Assembly: GCF_009429125.1 (NCBI RefSeq) | Contig: NZ_CP045529.1 | Span: forward strand, 1,798,001 to 1,862,000 | DNA from: Luteimicrobium xylanilyticum | Lineage (GTDB): Bacteria; Actinomycetota; Actinomycetes; Actinomycetales; Cellulomonadaceae | Direction of reading: 5' to 3' | Length of the DNA: 64,000 bases | Shown: positions 25,783-33,515 of the stretch, in pieces | Numbering within the stretch: position 1 is the first letter of the stretch | How the letters are laid out: each line of letters opens with the position of its first letter | Made by a program: the position numbers and the translations under genes | Notes under the pieces: model-generated | Told to the model about the DNA's origin: nothing | Seen by the model: the letters and a program-made list of their open reading frames with translations, nothing else | Databases searched by the model: none

Positions 25783-27015
25783 GTGGGTCTGCGCGCGTAC
25801 CGGGAGGTCCTGCGCGAGCCGCAGCTGAGGCGACTGATCGCCGTCGCGATGGTCGCCCGCATCCCCAACTCCGCGGCGGCCCTCGTCCTGACCCTGCACG
25901 TCGTCCAGACGCTCCACCGCTCGTACGCCGAGGCGGGGATCGTCGCGACCGCGGCCACCGTCGGCATGGCGCTCGGCTCGCCGTGGCGCGGGCGACTCGT
26001 CGACCGGGTGGGCCTGCGCCGGGCGGTCTGGCCGTCGGTCGTGGCGGAGCTCGTGCTCTGGCCGCTCGCCGGCGTCGTCCCGTTCGGGGTTCTGATCCCG
26101 TTGGTGTTCGTGGGCGGGCTTCTCGCGCTCCCGACGTTCACCGTCGTGCGCAAGTCGATCAGCGTGCTCGCACCGGAAGGCCAGCAGCGGACCGCGTACG
26201 CGCTCGACTCGATCGCGACCGAGCTGGTCTTCATGGTGGGCCCCGCGGTGGGGGTGGCCGTCGCCGCGCACGTGGGGACGACGGCGGTGCTCGCCACCAT
26301 CGGCGTCGCCGTCTCCGGGGCGGGGGTCCTGCTGCTCGTGTTCGACCCGCCGACGCGCGCCGAGCAGGTCGTCGGAAGGACCCCGTCGCCGCCGGCGGCC
26401 CCGCTGACGCCGGCGGCCCCGGCGAACGGCCCGACCCGGCGCCTCGCGTGGCTCACGCCGTCCGTGGCCGCGGTCCTGGCGGCGTCGGCCGGCGCGACGA
26501 TCGTGCTCGTCGGCACGGACCTGGCGATCCTCGCCCGGCTGCGGACCGACGGGCAGGTGGGAGCGCTCGGCGTCGTGTACTTCGCCTGGTGCCTCGGCTC
26601 GGTCGTGGGTGGCCTCGCCTACGGCTCCCGGCACCGCCCGACCAGCTCGATGCTCCTCCTGCTGGCGCTCGGCGCGCTGACAGTGCCGATGGCGCTCGCC
26701 CACTCGGTCGTCGGGCTCACGCTCCTCGCGTTCCTCGCGGGGCTGCCCTGCGCCCCCGTCATGACGGCGACGGCCGAGGAGGTCGCGCGCATGGTGCCCG
26801 AGGAACGGCGCGGCGAGGCCATGGGGTGGCAGGGGACCGCGTTCACGGTCGGCAGCGCGGTCGGCTCGCCGCTCGTCGGCCTGGTCATCGACGCAGCGGC
26901 GCCGTGGGTGGCCTTCGTGACCGCGGGCGGCGCGGGGGCGCTGATCGCGGTCGTGGGGCTCGCGGTGCGGCGGGCGCGGCGAGACGCTGACCCGCAGGGC
27001 GAGCTGCGGCTCTGA
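25783..27015 (+). CDS. MFS transporter (probable exporter)
   Basis: A 410-residue protein with 12 predicted membrane helices. The MFS motif A-like loop between helices 2 and 3 reads GSPWRGRLVDRVGLRR, and a cytosolic loop near 190-215 (PSPPAAPLTPAAPANGP) separates the halves. No binding residues identify a substrate, but the overall look is that of drug or metabolite effluxers. The start is GTG at 25783. The 250 bases upstream hold no gene. They contain two copies of CGTACG around 25706-25725 but no clear promoter. Confidence 0.8.
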   Translation: MGLRAYREVLREPQLRRLIAVAMVARIPNSAAALVLTLHVVQTLHRSYAEAGIVATAATVGMALGSPWRGRLVDRVGLRRAVWPSVVAELVLWPLAGVVPFGVLIPLVFVGGLLALPTFTVVRKSISVLAPEGQQRTAYALDSIATELVFMVGPAVGVAVAAHVGTTAVLATIGVAVSGAGVLLLVFDPPTRAEQVVGRTPSPPAAPLTPAAPANGPTRRLAWLTPSVAAVLAASAGATIVLVGTDLAILARLRTDGQVGALGVVYFAWCLGSVVGGLAYGSRHRPTSSMLLLLALGALTVPMALAHSVVGLTLLAFLAGLPCAPVMTATAEEVARMVPEERRGEAMGWQGTAFTVGSAVGSPLVGLVIDAAAPWVAFVTAGGAGALIAVVGLAVRRARRDADPQGELRL

Positions 27016-27035
27016 GCCGCCGACGGCGCGGGGTC

Positions 27036-27230
27036 GCGGACACGTTCGTGCCCGACGACGACGTCCTCGCCCACGCGCTCGGCATCGCACGACTGGTCCC
27101 GGACGGCGAGGGGCGCACGGTCCCGGGCGCGGCGTTCGCCCCCGCGCTCGTGGCGGACGGGGGCGACGCTCTCGCGCAGATGCTCCGGCTGCTCGGGCGG
27201 GACCCCGCGTGGGCGCCGGACGAGGCCTGA
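27036..27230 (+). pseudogene. C-terminal remnant of a TIGR03086-family protein
   Basis: An open segment of about 64 codons (PDDDVLAHALGIARLV..., ...LAQMLRLLGRDPAW) matches the end of TIGR03086 / mycothiol-dependent isomerase-like proteins, which finish with a LLxxLGRDPxW pattern. The intact paralogue at 28388 ends LLRYLGRDPRW. The N-terminal helical bundle is absent, and the reading frame runs back into the MFS gene. Probably the tail of a deleted gene. A short functional protein starting at GTG 27048 cannot be excluded. Confidence 0.5.
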
Positions 27231-27272
27231 GGGACACCGCCGCATGGCCGGCCGCCGTCGGGCGGAGCGTCG

Positions 27273-28391
27273 TCACGCAGCCGGGGCGGCCGCCGTGAGC
27301 TCGTCGAAGAACCCGACCACGTCGGCCGCGAGCTGCTGCGGCACCACGTGCGCCTGATAGTGGCCGCCCTCGTCGTACACCGTCCACCTGCGCAGGTCCG
27401 CGTGGTCACGCTCGGCGAACCGGCGGATCGAGGCGAAGTCGCCGCGCGCCGAAGCCAGCGCCGTCGGGGTGGTGGTCGGCCCGGCCGGTTCGGCGGGAAC
27501 CCCCGGGTGTGCCATCTCGTAGTAGAAGCGCAGCGACGACCCGGTCGTCCGCGTGAACCAGTACACGGCCGCGTTGGCGACGACGAACGCCGGGTCGAGG
27601 CCGTCCATGAGCTGGGAGTTCCAGCCGAGCAGGCCGGCGGGGGAGTCGGCGAGGGCGTGCGCGAGGGTCTGCGGCGCCTGCGACTGCAGCACGTTGAACG
27701 CACCCATCGTGTCCCAGAACCACTGCAGGCGCTCGAGCGTGGCGCCCTCGTCGGGCGTCAGGTCGGCGAGCTCGCCCGGGTCGCCCGACGGGAACGAGAA
27801 CAGCTGGGTGACGTGCACCCCGACGACGTGTCCGGGGTCGAGCCGGCCCACCTCGGGCGAGATCATCGAGCCCCCGTCGTTGCCGACGGCGCCGTACCGC
27901 TCGTACCCGAGCCGCCGCATCAGCTCGACCCACGCCGCGGCCGTGCGCCGGACCTCCCACCCGCGCTCCGTCGTCGGGCCGGAGAACCCGAAGCCCGGGA
28001 TCGAGGGGAGGACGACGTCGTAGCCCGCGGCCGTGAGCGGCTCGACCACGTCGAGGTACTCCAGGACCGAGCCCGGCCAGCCGTGCGTGAGGACGAGACC
28101 CACGGCGTCCGGCCGGCCCGAGCGTGCGTGCAGGAAGTGCACGCGCTGGCCGTCGATCACCGTCTCGTACTGCGGGTACGCGTCCAGCCGGGCCTCGACG
28201 TCGCGGCGCCAGTCGAAGTCCTCGAGCCAGTACCGGACGAGCTCGCGGACACCCGCGACGGGGGTGCCGTAGACGTCGTCGGCCCCCTCGATCGCGTCCG
28301 TGAAGCGCGTGCGGGCGAGGCGCTCGCGGGCGTCGTCGAGGTCGGCCTGCGGGATGCGGACGGGTGCGGGCCGGATCACGGTGCTGGTCAT
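27273..28391 (-). CDS. Epoxide hydrolase family protein (EHN domain, alpha/beta hydrolase)
   Basis: A 372-residue enzyme. The N-terminal EHN domain (about 1-90) is followed by an alpha/beta hydrolase with the oxyanion motif HGWPGS (103-108). The nucleophile elbow GNDGG is at about 170-174 (Asp172), and a C-terminal histidine lies in DEGGHYQAH near 344. An Asp nucleophile, not Ser, marks epoxide hydrolases. They open epoxides to diols; the substrate is unknown. The ATG overlaps the stop of the TIGR03086 gene (ATGA), and both are controlled by the divergent TetR operators. Confidence 0.9.
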   Translation of the reverse strand: MTSTVIRPAPVRIPQADLDDARERLARTRFTDAIEGADDVYGTPVAGVRELVRYWLEDFDWRRDVEARLDAYPQYETVIDGQRVHFLHARSGRPDAVGLVLTHGWPGSVLEYLDVVEPLTAAGYDVVLPSIPGFGFSGPTTERGWEVRRTAAAWVELMRRLGYERYGAVGNDGGSMISPEVGRLDPGHVVGVHVTQLFSFPSGDPGELADLTPDEGATLERLQWFWDTMGAFNVLQSQAPQTLAHALADSPAGLLGWNSQLMDGLDPAFVVANAAVYWFTRTTGSSLRFYYEMAHPGVPAEPAGPTTTPTALASARGDFASIRRFAERDHADLRRWTVYDEGGHYQAHVVPQQLAADVVGFFDELTAAAPAA

Positions 28392-28990
28392 CGCTCGGAC
28401 CGCGTCCAGCGGGGGTCGCGGCCGAGGTAGCGCAGGAGCTCGTCGACCACGGGCTGGGCGGGTTCGTCGGTACCCGCGGGGACGACGGCGGCGTACGCGC
28501 CCCACTGGCGCAGCGGCTCCACGATCTGCTGGGCGAGGGCCAGGAGCGGAGCGGCCAGGTCGTCGTCGAGCGGGGACGGCTGGCCGGTCGCGGCCGCGAG
28601 GTCCCACGCGTGGACGCCGGCGTCGAGCGCGGCGGCCGCCGCGGCGTCGGAGCCGGGGAGCTGCCCGGGCGGGACGGGGACGGGGGTGGTGGCCGTGGCG
28701 TCGACGGTCGCGAAGGCGCCCGACGACGCCGCGACGGCGGGCCCGACGAGCGCCTCGACCGTGGTGTCGAGGGTGCCCGTCGGTGCGAACGGGTCGCCGT
28801 CGGGCCCGTCCGTGCCGGTGATCGCCTGGGCGTAGGCGCGCTGGTCGCTCGCGGCGTGCTGGAGGACCTGCGCGACGGTCCAGTCCGAGCAGGGCGTGGG
28901 GGCGGCAAGCTGGTCGGCCGTGACGCCGGCGGCCACGGTCGCGAGGGCGGCGTGTGCGCGGTCGAGGACGGGGAAGATGGTCGGGCTCAT
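28388..28990 (-). CDS. TIGR03086 family metal-binding (DinB/MDMPI-like) protein
   Basis: A 200-residue four-helix protein. The N-terminus has the maleylpyruvate-isomerase-like pattern PTPCSDWTVAQVLQHA, whose His, with VHAWDLAAATG downstream, would form a metal site. The C-terminus LLRYLGRDPRW is the TIGR03086 hallmark. Related enzymes use mycothiol for isomerisation or conjugation. Encoded first in an operon with an epoxide hydrolase and opposite a TetR, which suggests detoxification of a reactive electrophile. That is inference. GAGGAGAACGCC precedes the ATG. Confidence 0.85.
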   Translation of the reverse strand: MSPTIFPVLDRAHAALATVAAGVTADQLAAPTPCSDWTVAQVLQHAASDQRAYAQAITGTDGPDGDPFAPTGTLDTTVEALVGPAVAASSGAFATVDATATTPVPVPPGQLPGSDAAAAAALDAGVHAWDLAAATGQPSPLDDDLAAPLLALAQQIVEPLRQWGAYAAVVPAGTDEPAQPVVDELLRYLGRDPRWTRSER

Positions 28991-29018
28991 GGCGTTCTCC
29001 TCGGTTCGATCAGCCGGG

Positions 29019-29039
29019 AACGGAATGGATCGTTCCGCT
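29019..29039. promoter_or_regulatory. TetR operator O1 (imperfect)
   Basis: AACGGAATG-GAT-CGTTCCGCT repeats the O2 arms with two mismatches in the left arm. Its centre is 33 bp from that of O2, three helical turns, so two dimers could bind on one face. It lies just after the predicted start site of the minus-strand operon. Confidence 0.5.
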
Positions 29040-29046
29040 AAGTTCG

Positions 29047-29075
29047 AGCGTAGCGGAACGCTCCGTTCCGCACAA
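29047..29075 (-). promoter_or_regulatory. Promoter of the TIGR03086-epoxide hydrolase operon containing TetR operator O2
   Basis: On the minus strand -35 TTGTGC (29075-29070) and -10 TACGCT (29052-29047) are 17 bases apart. The perfect palindrome GCGGAACG-CTC-CGTTCCGC (29053-29071) fills the spacer. Repressor binding would block polymerase. The plus-strand TetR gene has its own -10, TAGGAT, at 29080-29085. Confidence 0.65.
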
Positions 29076-29114
29076 GGGGTAGGATCGGCGATGTTCGAGC
29101 ACGAGGAGGACGTC

Positions 29115-29771
29115 ATGGCGACCAAGCCCCAGGAAGCGCAGGTCGCGCCCCTGAGCGGGCGGCGCGCCCAGGCCGCGCGCAACGACGAGGCGATCCTCGA
29201 CGCCGCACGGCGGGTGTTCGTCGACGACCCCGAGGCGCCCGTCGCCGCGGTCGCCCACGCGGCCGGCGTCGGGATCTCGGCGCTCTACCGGCGGTACCCC
29301 GGCAAGGAGGACCTCCTCGCGCGGCTCTGCCTCGACGGGCTGCGCCGGTTCGTCGAGGTCGCCACCTCGGCCGAGGCGGTTCCCGACCCGTGGGAGTCGT
29401 TCGCGGCTTTCGTGCGGGGCGTCGTCGACGCCGACGTGCACTCACTCACCGTCCGCCTCGCCGGACGGTTCCGGCCGAGCGCCGAGCATCGTGCCCTCGC
29501 CGCGGAGTCCGGGGTCCTCGCGGGCCGGATCCTCACGCGGGCGCAGGACGCCGGCGTCGTCCGCCCGGACGTCACCGACGAGGACCTGCCGATGGTCTAC
29601 GAGCAGCTCACCGCCGTCCGGCTCGGCGACCCCGAGCGGACCGCCGCGTTGCGCGCCCGGTACGTCGAGCTCCAGCTCGAGGGGCTGCGCGCGCGGCCGG
29701 ATGCGTCGCCGCTGCCCGGCACCGCGCCGACACAGGACGAGCTCGGGGCGCGCTGGCGGTACCGGGGCTAG
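29115..29771 (+). CDS. TetR family transcriptional regulator
   Basis: A 218-residue repressor. The helix-turn-helix lies at about residues 15-65 (NDEAILDAARRVFVDD, VAAVAHAAGVGISALYRRYPGKEDLLARL). The helical ligand domain includes RLAGRFRPSAEHRALAAE. The ATG at 29115 has GAGGAGG five bases upstream. A second in-frame ATG at 29091 lies 5 bases after a TAGGAT -10, so a leaderless form with 8 extra residues (MFEHEEDV) may also be made. It faces the epoxide hydrolase operon, with two operators between. Confidence 0.9.
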   Translation: MATKPQEAQVAPLSGRRAQAARNDEAILDAARRVFVDDPEAPVAAVAHAAGVGISALYRRYPGKEDLLARLCLDGLRRFVEVATSAEAVPDPWESFAAFVRGVVDADVHSLTVRLAGRFRPSAEHRALAAESGVLAGRILTRAQDAGVVRPDVTDEDLPMVYEQLTAVRLGDPERTAALRARYVELQLEGLRARPDASPLPGTAPTQDELGARWRYRG

Positions 29772-29829
29772 TCTCCGGCGGTGCGCCGGACGGACTCCGG
29801 TGCGTCAGGTCACGTGGGATCATCGAGCC

Positions 29830-30732
29830 GTGCCCGAGCCCGTACTCCCCGGCCCCGCCGTGCCCGACGTCGTCACCGTCACCGACTCCCACGACCCGCG
29901 CCTGACGGACTACACCGACCTGACCGACGTCGCGCTGCGTCGCGTGCGCGAGCCCGCCGAGGGCCTGTACATGGCGGAGTCGTCCACGGTCATCCGGCGC
30001 GCGCTCGCGGCAGGCCATCGGCCCCGGTCGTTCCTCATGGCGGACAAGTGGCTCGAGTCCATGGCGGACGTGATCGCCGAGGCGCGGGAGCACGACCCCG
30101 CCGTCCCCGTGTTCGTCGCCGACGAGCCGCTCCTCGAGCAGATCACGGGCTTCCACCTGCACCGTGGGGCGCTCGCGGCCATGCACCGGCCCGAGCTGCC
30201 CGACGTCGCCGACCTCCTCCGCGGCGCGCGCGGCGGTGCGGGGGCACAGCGCGTCGTCGTGCTCGAGGACGTCGTCGACCACACCAACATCGGCGCGGCG
30301 ATGCGGGCGTGCGCCGCGATGGGCGTCGACGCCGTGCTGCTCACGCCCCGCTCGGCCGACCCGCTGTACCGCCGGGCCGTCCGCGTCTCGATGGGGACCG
30401 TCTTCCAGGTGCCGTGGACACGGATCCACGACTGGCCGCACGCCGCGACCGGCGCCGAGCGCGTCGGGGGCATCGACCTGCTGCACGAGCTCGGCTTCGA
30501 GGTCGCGGCGCTCGCGCTCGAGGACGACTCCGTCAGCCTCGACGACGTCGCCACCGACCCGCCCGAGCGGCTCGCGCTCGTCTTCGGGACCGAGGGCGAC
30601 GGCCTCAAGCCGAAGACCATCGCCACCTGCGACCTGACCGTCAAGATCCCCATGGCCGGCGGGGTGGACTCCCTCAACGTCGCGTCCGCCGTCGCGGTGG
30701 CGACCTGGGCGGTGCGGGTCCCCGAGGCCTGA
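29830..30732 (+). CDS. TrmH family RNA 2'-O-methyltransferase (SpoU/SPOUT)
   Basis: A 300-residue protein with an N-terminal substrate-binding region (VREPAEGLYMAESSTVIRRAL) and a SPOUT catalytic domain. Motif 1 is DHTNIGAAMRACAAMGVDAVLL (Asn and Arg are catalytic), motif 2 LALVFGTEGDGLKP and motif 3 IPMAGGVDSLNVASAVAVA, which form the SAM-binding knot. It methylates ribose in tRNA or rRNA; the target cannot be told. GTG start at 29830. A stand-alone gene following the TetR gene after 58 bases. Confidence 0.88.
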   Translation: MPEPVLPGPAVPDVVTVTDSHDPRLTDYTDLTDVALRRVREPAEGLYMAESSTVIRRALAAGHRPRSFLMADKWLESMADVIAEAREHDPAVPVFVADEPLLEQITGFHLHRGALAAMHRPELPDVADLLRGARGGAGAQRVVVLEDVVDHTNIGAAMRACAAMGVDAVLLTPRSADPLYRRAVRVSMGTVFQVPWTRIHDWPHAATGAERVGGIDLLHELGFEVAALALEDDSVSLDDVATDPPERLALVFGTEGDGLKPKTIATCDLTVKIPMAGGVDSLNVASAVAVATWAVRVPEA

Positions 30733-30823
30733 GCGCTCCACGTGCCCGGATCGTTACGGGTCGTGGCCGAGTCGTGACCGCCAGAGCCTCCCGGGCGCGG
30801 CGACCTGCTGCCACGCTGCTGCC

Positions 30824-31510
30824 ATGCCGTCGGGGCAGTTCTGGTCGTCGCTCCCGCCGTTGTCGGCGACCGCGGGCGACGCAGCGCCTCGACGTGGGAG
30901 CGCGGGCGTGCTTCTCGTGGTCGGCGGCGTCCTGTCGGTCGTCGCGGGACTCGTGTGGTGGCTGTGGCCCTCGGTCAGTGCGTTCGGCGACCCCCTGCTC
31001 GTGGGTGTCGGGTTCCGCGGCGCCGCCGACGGCGGCACGGTCGTCGTGGTGGGCCCGCGCACGGCGGCCGAGATGACCGCCGTCACCGTGCACGCGCGTG
31101 GCCGTGCCACGGACCCGCAGGACACCGAGCCTCCGGTCCTGTGGCAGATCGAGCGCGTCGGTCCGACGCCGCACGGCTGGGACGGGGACGTCGAGCTCGG
31201 GAAGGTGCCGCAGGGCTTCGTGGAGACCGTCGCGCCCGCGGCAGGCTGGCGCGAGCGCGCCGCTGACGTCTGGGTGGAGAATCCGTGCTCCTTCGGCTCG
31301 GGGCCTGTTCCTCATGCTGCCCTGCGCACCGGTGACGTGGTCGTCGAAGGCGACACGGTCATGACGGTGAAGGAGTTCCGGTCCGACGACCTCGGCTTCA
31401 GCCCGTGCCTGGACGACGACTCGCCCCGCACGGATCCTCGAGGCCTCGCCCTCAGTGCGCTCGGGGTCGGTCTCGTGGTGCTGGGACCGGTGCTGCGCCG
31501 TCGGCGGTGA
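30824..31510 (+). CDS. Hypothetical membrane protein with external domain
   Basis: A 228-residue protein with one membrane helix at about 28-50 (VLLVVGGVLSVVAGLVWWLW), an extracytoplasmic region of about 150 residues with two cysteines (NPCSFGSG, FSPCLDD) that could bond, and a second helix at the C-terminus (LALSALGVGLVVLGPVL) followed by RRRR. I recognise no domain. The 3' end overlaps gluconokinase on the opposite strand by 59 bases. Start ATG at 30824; no clear ribosome site. Confidence 0.65.
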   Translation: MPSGQFWSSLPPLSATAGDAAPRRGSAGVLLVVGGVLSVVAGLVWWLWPSVSAFGDPLLVGVGFRGAADGGTVVVVGPRTAAEMTAVTVHARGRATDPQDTEPPVLWQIERVGPTPHGWDGDVELGKVPQGFVETVAPAAGWRERAADVWVENPCSFGSGPVPHAALRTGDVVVEGDTVMTVKEFRSDDLGFSPCLDDDSPRTDPRGLALSALGVGLVVLGPVLRRRR

Positions 31511-32075
31511 CACGACCCAGTCCGGTTCCCAGGCCGAGCGCACGCAGTGCGGCGTCGGCGACCTGGGCGGGCGGGCCGTCGACCGGCACGACGACGCCGT
31601 CCTCCTCGGGGCCGAGCGGCTCGAGGGTCGCGAGCTGCGAGGGCAGGAGCGACGGCGGCATGAAGTGGTCGGTCCGCAGGGTCATGCGCGTGCCGACGAG
31701 CGCTGCGTCGCCGACGAGGTGCACGAAGCGGGTTCGCCCGGGCGCCTCGCGCAGCACGTCCCGGTAGGCGACGCGCAGGGCCGAGCAGGTGACCACGGTG
31801 CTGACCCCCGCCGCGTCGCGGCCCGCGGTCCAGTCGCGGATCGCGCCGAGCCAGGGAAGGCGGGCTGCGTCGTCGAGCGGCACGCCGGCCTGCATGCGGG
31901 CGACGTTGGCGGCCGGGTGGAAGTCGTCGCCCTCCGCGAAGGTCCACCCCAGGGCGTCGGCGAGCAGGCGCCCGACGGTCGTCTTCCCGGTCCCGGACAC
32001 CCCCATGACGACCAGGTGGGTCGGCACGTCGGGGCTCGACGAGGTGGCGGGCGTGGGCGTCGGCGTCACGGCCAC
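31452..32075 (-). CDS. gntK: Gluconokinase
   Basis: Phosphorylates gluconate to 6-phosphogluconate for the pentose phosphate pathway. The 207-residue kinase has Walker A GVSGTGKTT (about 25-33) and the gluconokinase signatures FAEGDDFHPAANVARMQAG and PLDDAARLPWL. Other marks are VVTCSALRVAYRDVLR and LRTDHFMPPSLLPSQLATLE, all of the GntK/IdnK family. The start is GTG at 32075, or the in-frame GTG at 32069; neither has a good ribosome site. It is divergent from the PAS/ANTAR-like gene at 32199. Confidence 0.9.
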   Translation of the reverse strand: MAVTPTPTPATSSSPDVPTHLVVMGVSGTGKTTVGRLLADALGWTFAEGDDFHPAANVARMQAGVPLDDAARLPWLGAIRDWTAGRDAAGVSTVVTCSALRVAYRDVLREAPGRTRFVHLVGDAALVGTRMTLRTDHFMPPSLLPSQLATLEPLGPEEDGVVVPVDGPPAQVADAALRALGLGTGLGRVTADGAAPVPAPRDRPRAH

Positions 32076-32198
32076 GACCGTACCCGGTCCCGTGACCGTT
32101 TCGCGTGGTCCTGCCGGTGCCGACCCGCTCTCGTCGGGGTAGCGTGGTCGCAGGAGTCGAGAAGTGGCCCCTTTCCAGCCCGCTGTATGGAGCTGACG

Positions 32199-32966
32199 AT
32201 GACCACCACCACCTCCGCAAGGTCCACGCCTGCCGCCCGCACCCCTCGTGCTGACGTCGCGGGCGCCGGGACCATCACGCCCGCCGACGCCGCGGCCGCC
32301 CTCGGCGCAGGGACGTCGCTGCTCGCGGGCCGCTACCGTGTCGACCTCGAGTCCGGGGCATGCCTGTGGTCGCCCGAGCTGGAGGCTATTCACGGCCGCG
32401 CGCCGCTCGACGCGTTCGGAGGCCTGGCCGAGCTGCGCTCGCGCGTCCACCCCGACGACGCCAAGGTCGCACCTTCGACCCTCGACGCGGCCCGCCGCGG
32501 GCGGCTGTTCGCGGCGGCGCACCGGATCGTCGACGCTCGGGGGCGTGCGCGCACCGTCCTCGTCATCGGCGACCCTCGTCGTAGCCCCGGCACGGGTGTC
32601 GTGGGTGAGATCGGCGGGTACGCGGTGGACGTCTCGTCCGTCGTGCACGACGCCGTCGAGCGGGAGGCCGACCGGGCCGTGACCCGCGCCATGGCGACGG
32701 GCGCCGTCGTCGAGCGGGCCGTGGGTGCGCTCATGGTGCTCGCCGGCCTGGACGCGACAGAGGCCGGACAGGCGCTCAGCCACGCCGCGGAGACCGCCGA
32801 GGTCCCGGTCGCGGACGCCGCGCGCCAGGTGCTCGCCCGGCTCGCGAAGCGCGGTCCGGGCGACGGCCCGGCCGCCGCCACCGAGGCTCTGGACGCCGTC
32901 CGGCCCGGGAGCCGGCACGACAACGGGGCACGACTGGCCCGGCGCATCACCCGCCGGGCGGGCTGA
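32199..32966 (+). CDS. PAS domain protein with degenerate ANTAR-like C-terminus
   Basis: A 255-residue protein. A PAS-fold-3-like domain at about 45-150 (RYRVDLESGACLWSPELEAIHG, VHPDDAKV, AAHRIVDARGRARTVLVI) is followed by a three-helix segment at about 165-220 placed and shaped like ANTAR. It reads VVERAVGALMVLAGLDATEAGQAL and lacks the QAKG sequence kept by the three other proteins of this cluster. It may therefore not bind RNA in the usual way. ATG at 32199 is chosen because GGAG lies 6 bases upstream; an in-frame ATG at 32187 is weaker. Overlaps the DUF6098 gene by one base. Confidence 0.75.
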   Translation: MTTTTSARSTPAARTPRADVAGAGTITPADAAAALGAGTSLLAGRYRVDLESGACLWSPELEAIHGRAPLDAFGGLAELRSRVHPDDAKVAPSTLDAARRGRLFAAAHRIVDARGRARTVLVIGDPRRSPGTGVVGEIGGYAVDVSSVVHDAVEREADRAVTRAMATGAVVERAVGALMVLAGLDATEAGQALSHAAETAEVPVADAARQVLARLAKRGPGDGPAAATEALDAVRPGSRHDNGARLARRITRRAG

Positions 32967-33475
32967 TGGCCGTCGACCTCGGGGGGCCGGCCGCACCACG
33001 GGCGGCCGAGCCCCGCGACGCGGCGCAAGACCGTGGGGCAGCGTCGCCGCACCCCACGGGGCTGGAAGGGCTGCGGCGGCTCGTCGCGCTCGACGAGGTC
33101 GTGAGAGCCGTCGAGCGCACGCACGCACCGTTGTACGTCCGGGTGAGCGACGGGCCCGCGGTCGACCGGTGCACGGTGAGCTGCGACCACGAGAGCGGCT
33201 GCGTGCTGCCGGGGCTGAGCGTCAACCCCTTGGATCCCGAGCCGTGGTGGGACCGCCCCGTCGAGCACTGGGTGGCACGGCAGCTCTCGCGGTCCACGTC
33301 CCTGGCCGTCGAGGGCAGGCACGCGTGGCTGCTCACGGGTGAGGTCTCCGGGCGCGGACCGGACTGCGAGCCGCTGCTCGTGGCCGTCCACCCCGTGGCC
33401 GTGCTGGACGACGCCGTCCTCGGCGAGGCGGAGGCCCGCTACGGGCAGGTCTTCGAGACTGACCGCGAGAGCTGA
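32966..33475 (+). CDS. DUF6098 family protein
   Basis: A 169-residue soluble protein with the features I associate with DUF6098: LDEVVRAVERTHAPLYVRVSDGP, VLPGLSVNPLDPEPWW, VEHWVARQL and a final GRGPDCEPLLVAVHPVAVL. The N-terminal 30 residues are low-complexity. The function is unknown; homologues occur widely in actinobacteria, often near stress and general-metabolism genes. The ATG overlaps the preceding stop (TGATG), so translation is coupled to the PAS/ANTAR-like regulator. Confidence 0.75.
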   Translation: MAVDLGGPAAPRAAEPRDAAQDRGAASPHPTGLEGLRRLVALDEVVRAVERTHAPLYVRVSDGPAVDRCTVSCDHESGCVLPGLSVNPLDPEPWWDRPVEHWVARQLSRSTSLAVEGRHAWLLTGEVSGRGPDCEPLLVAVHPVAVLDDAVLGEAEARYGQVFETDRES

Positions 33476-33515
33476 TCGCCCGGCCGTGACGGCGGGCCCG
33501 ACGGAAGGACGACAC

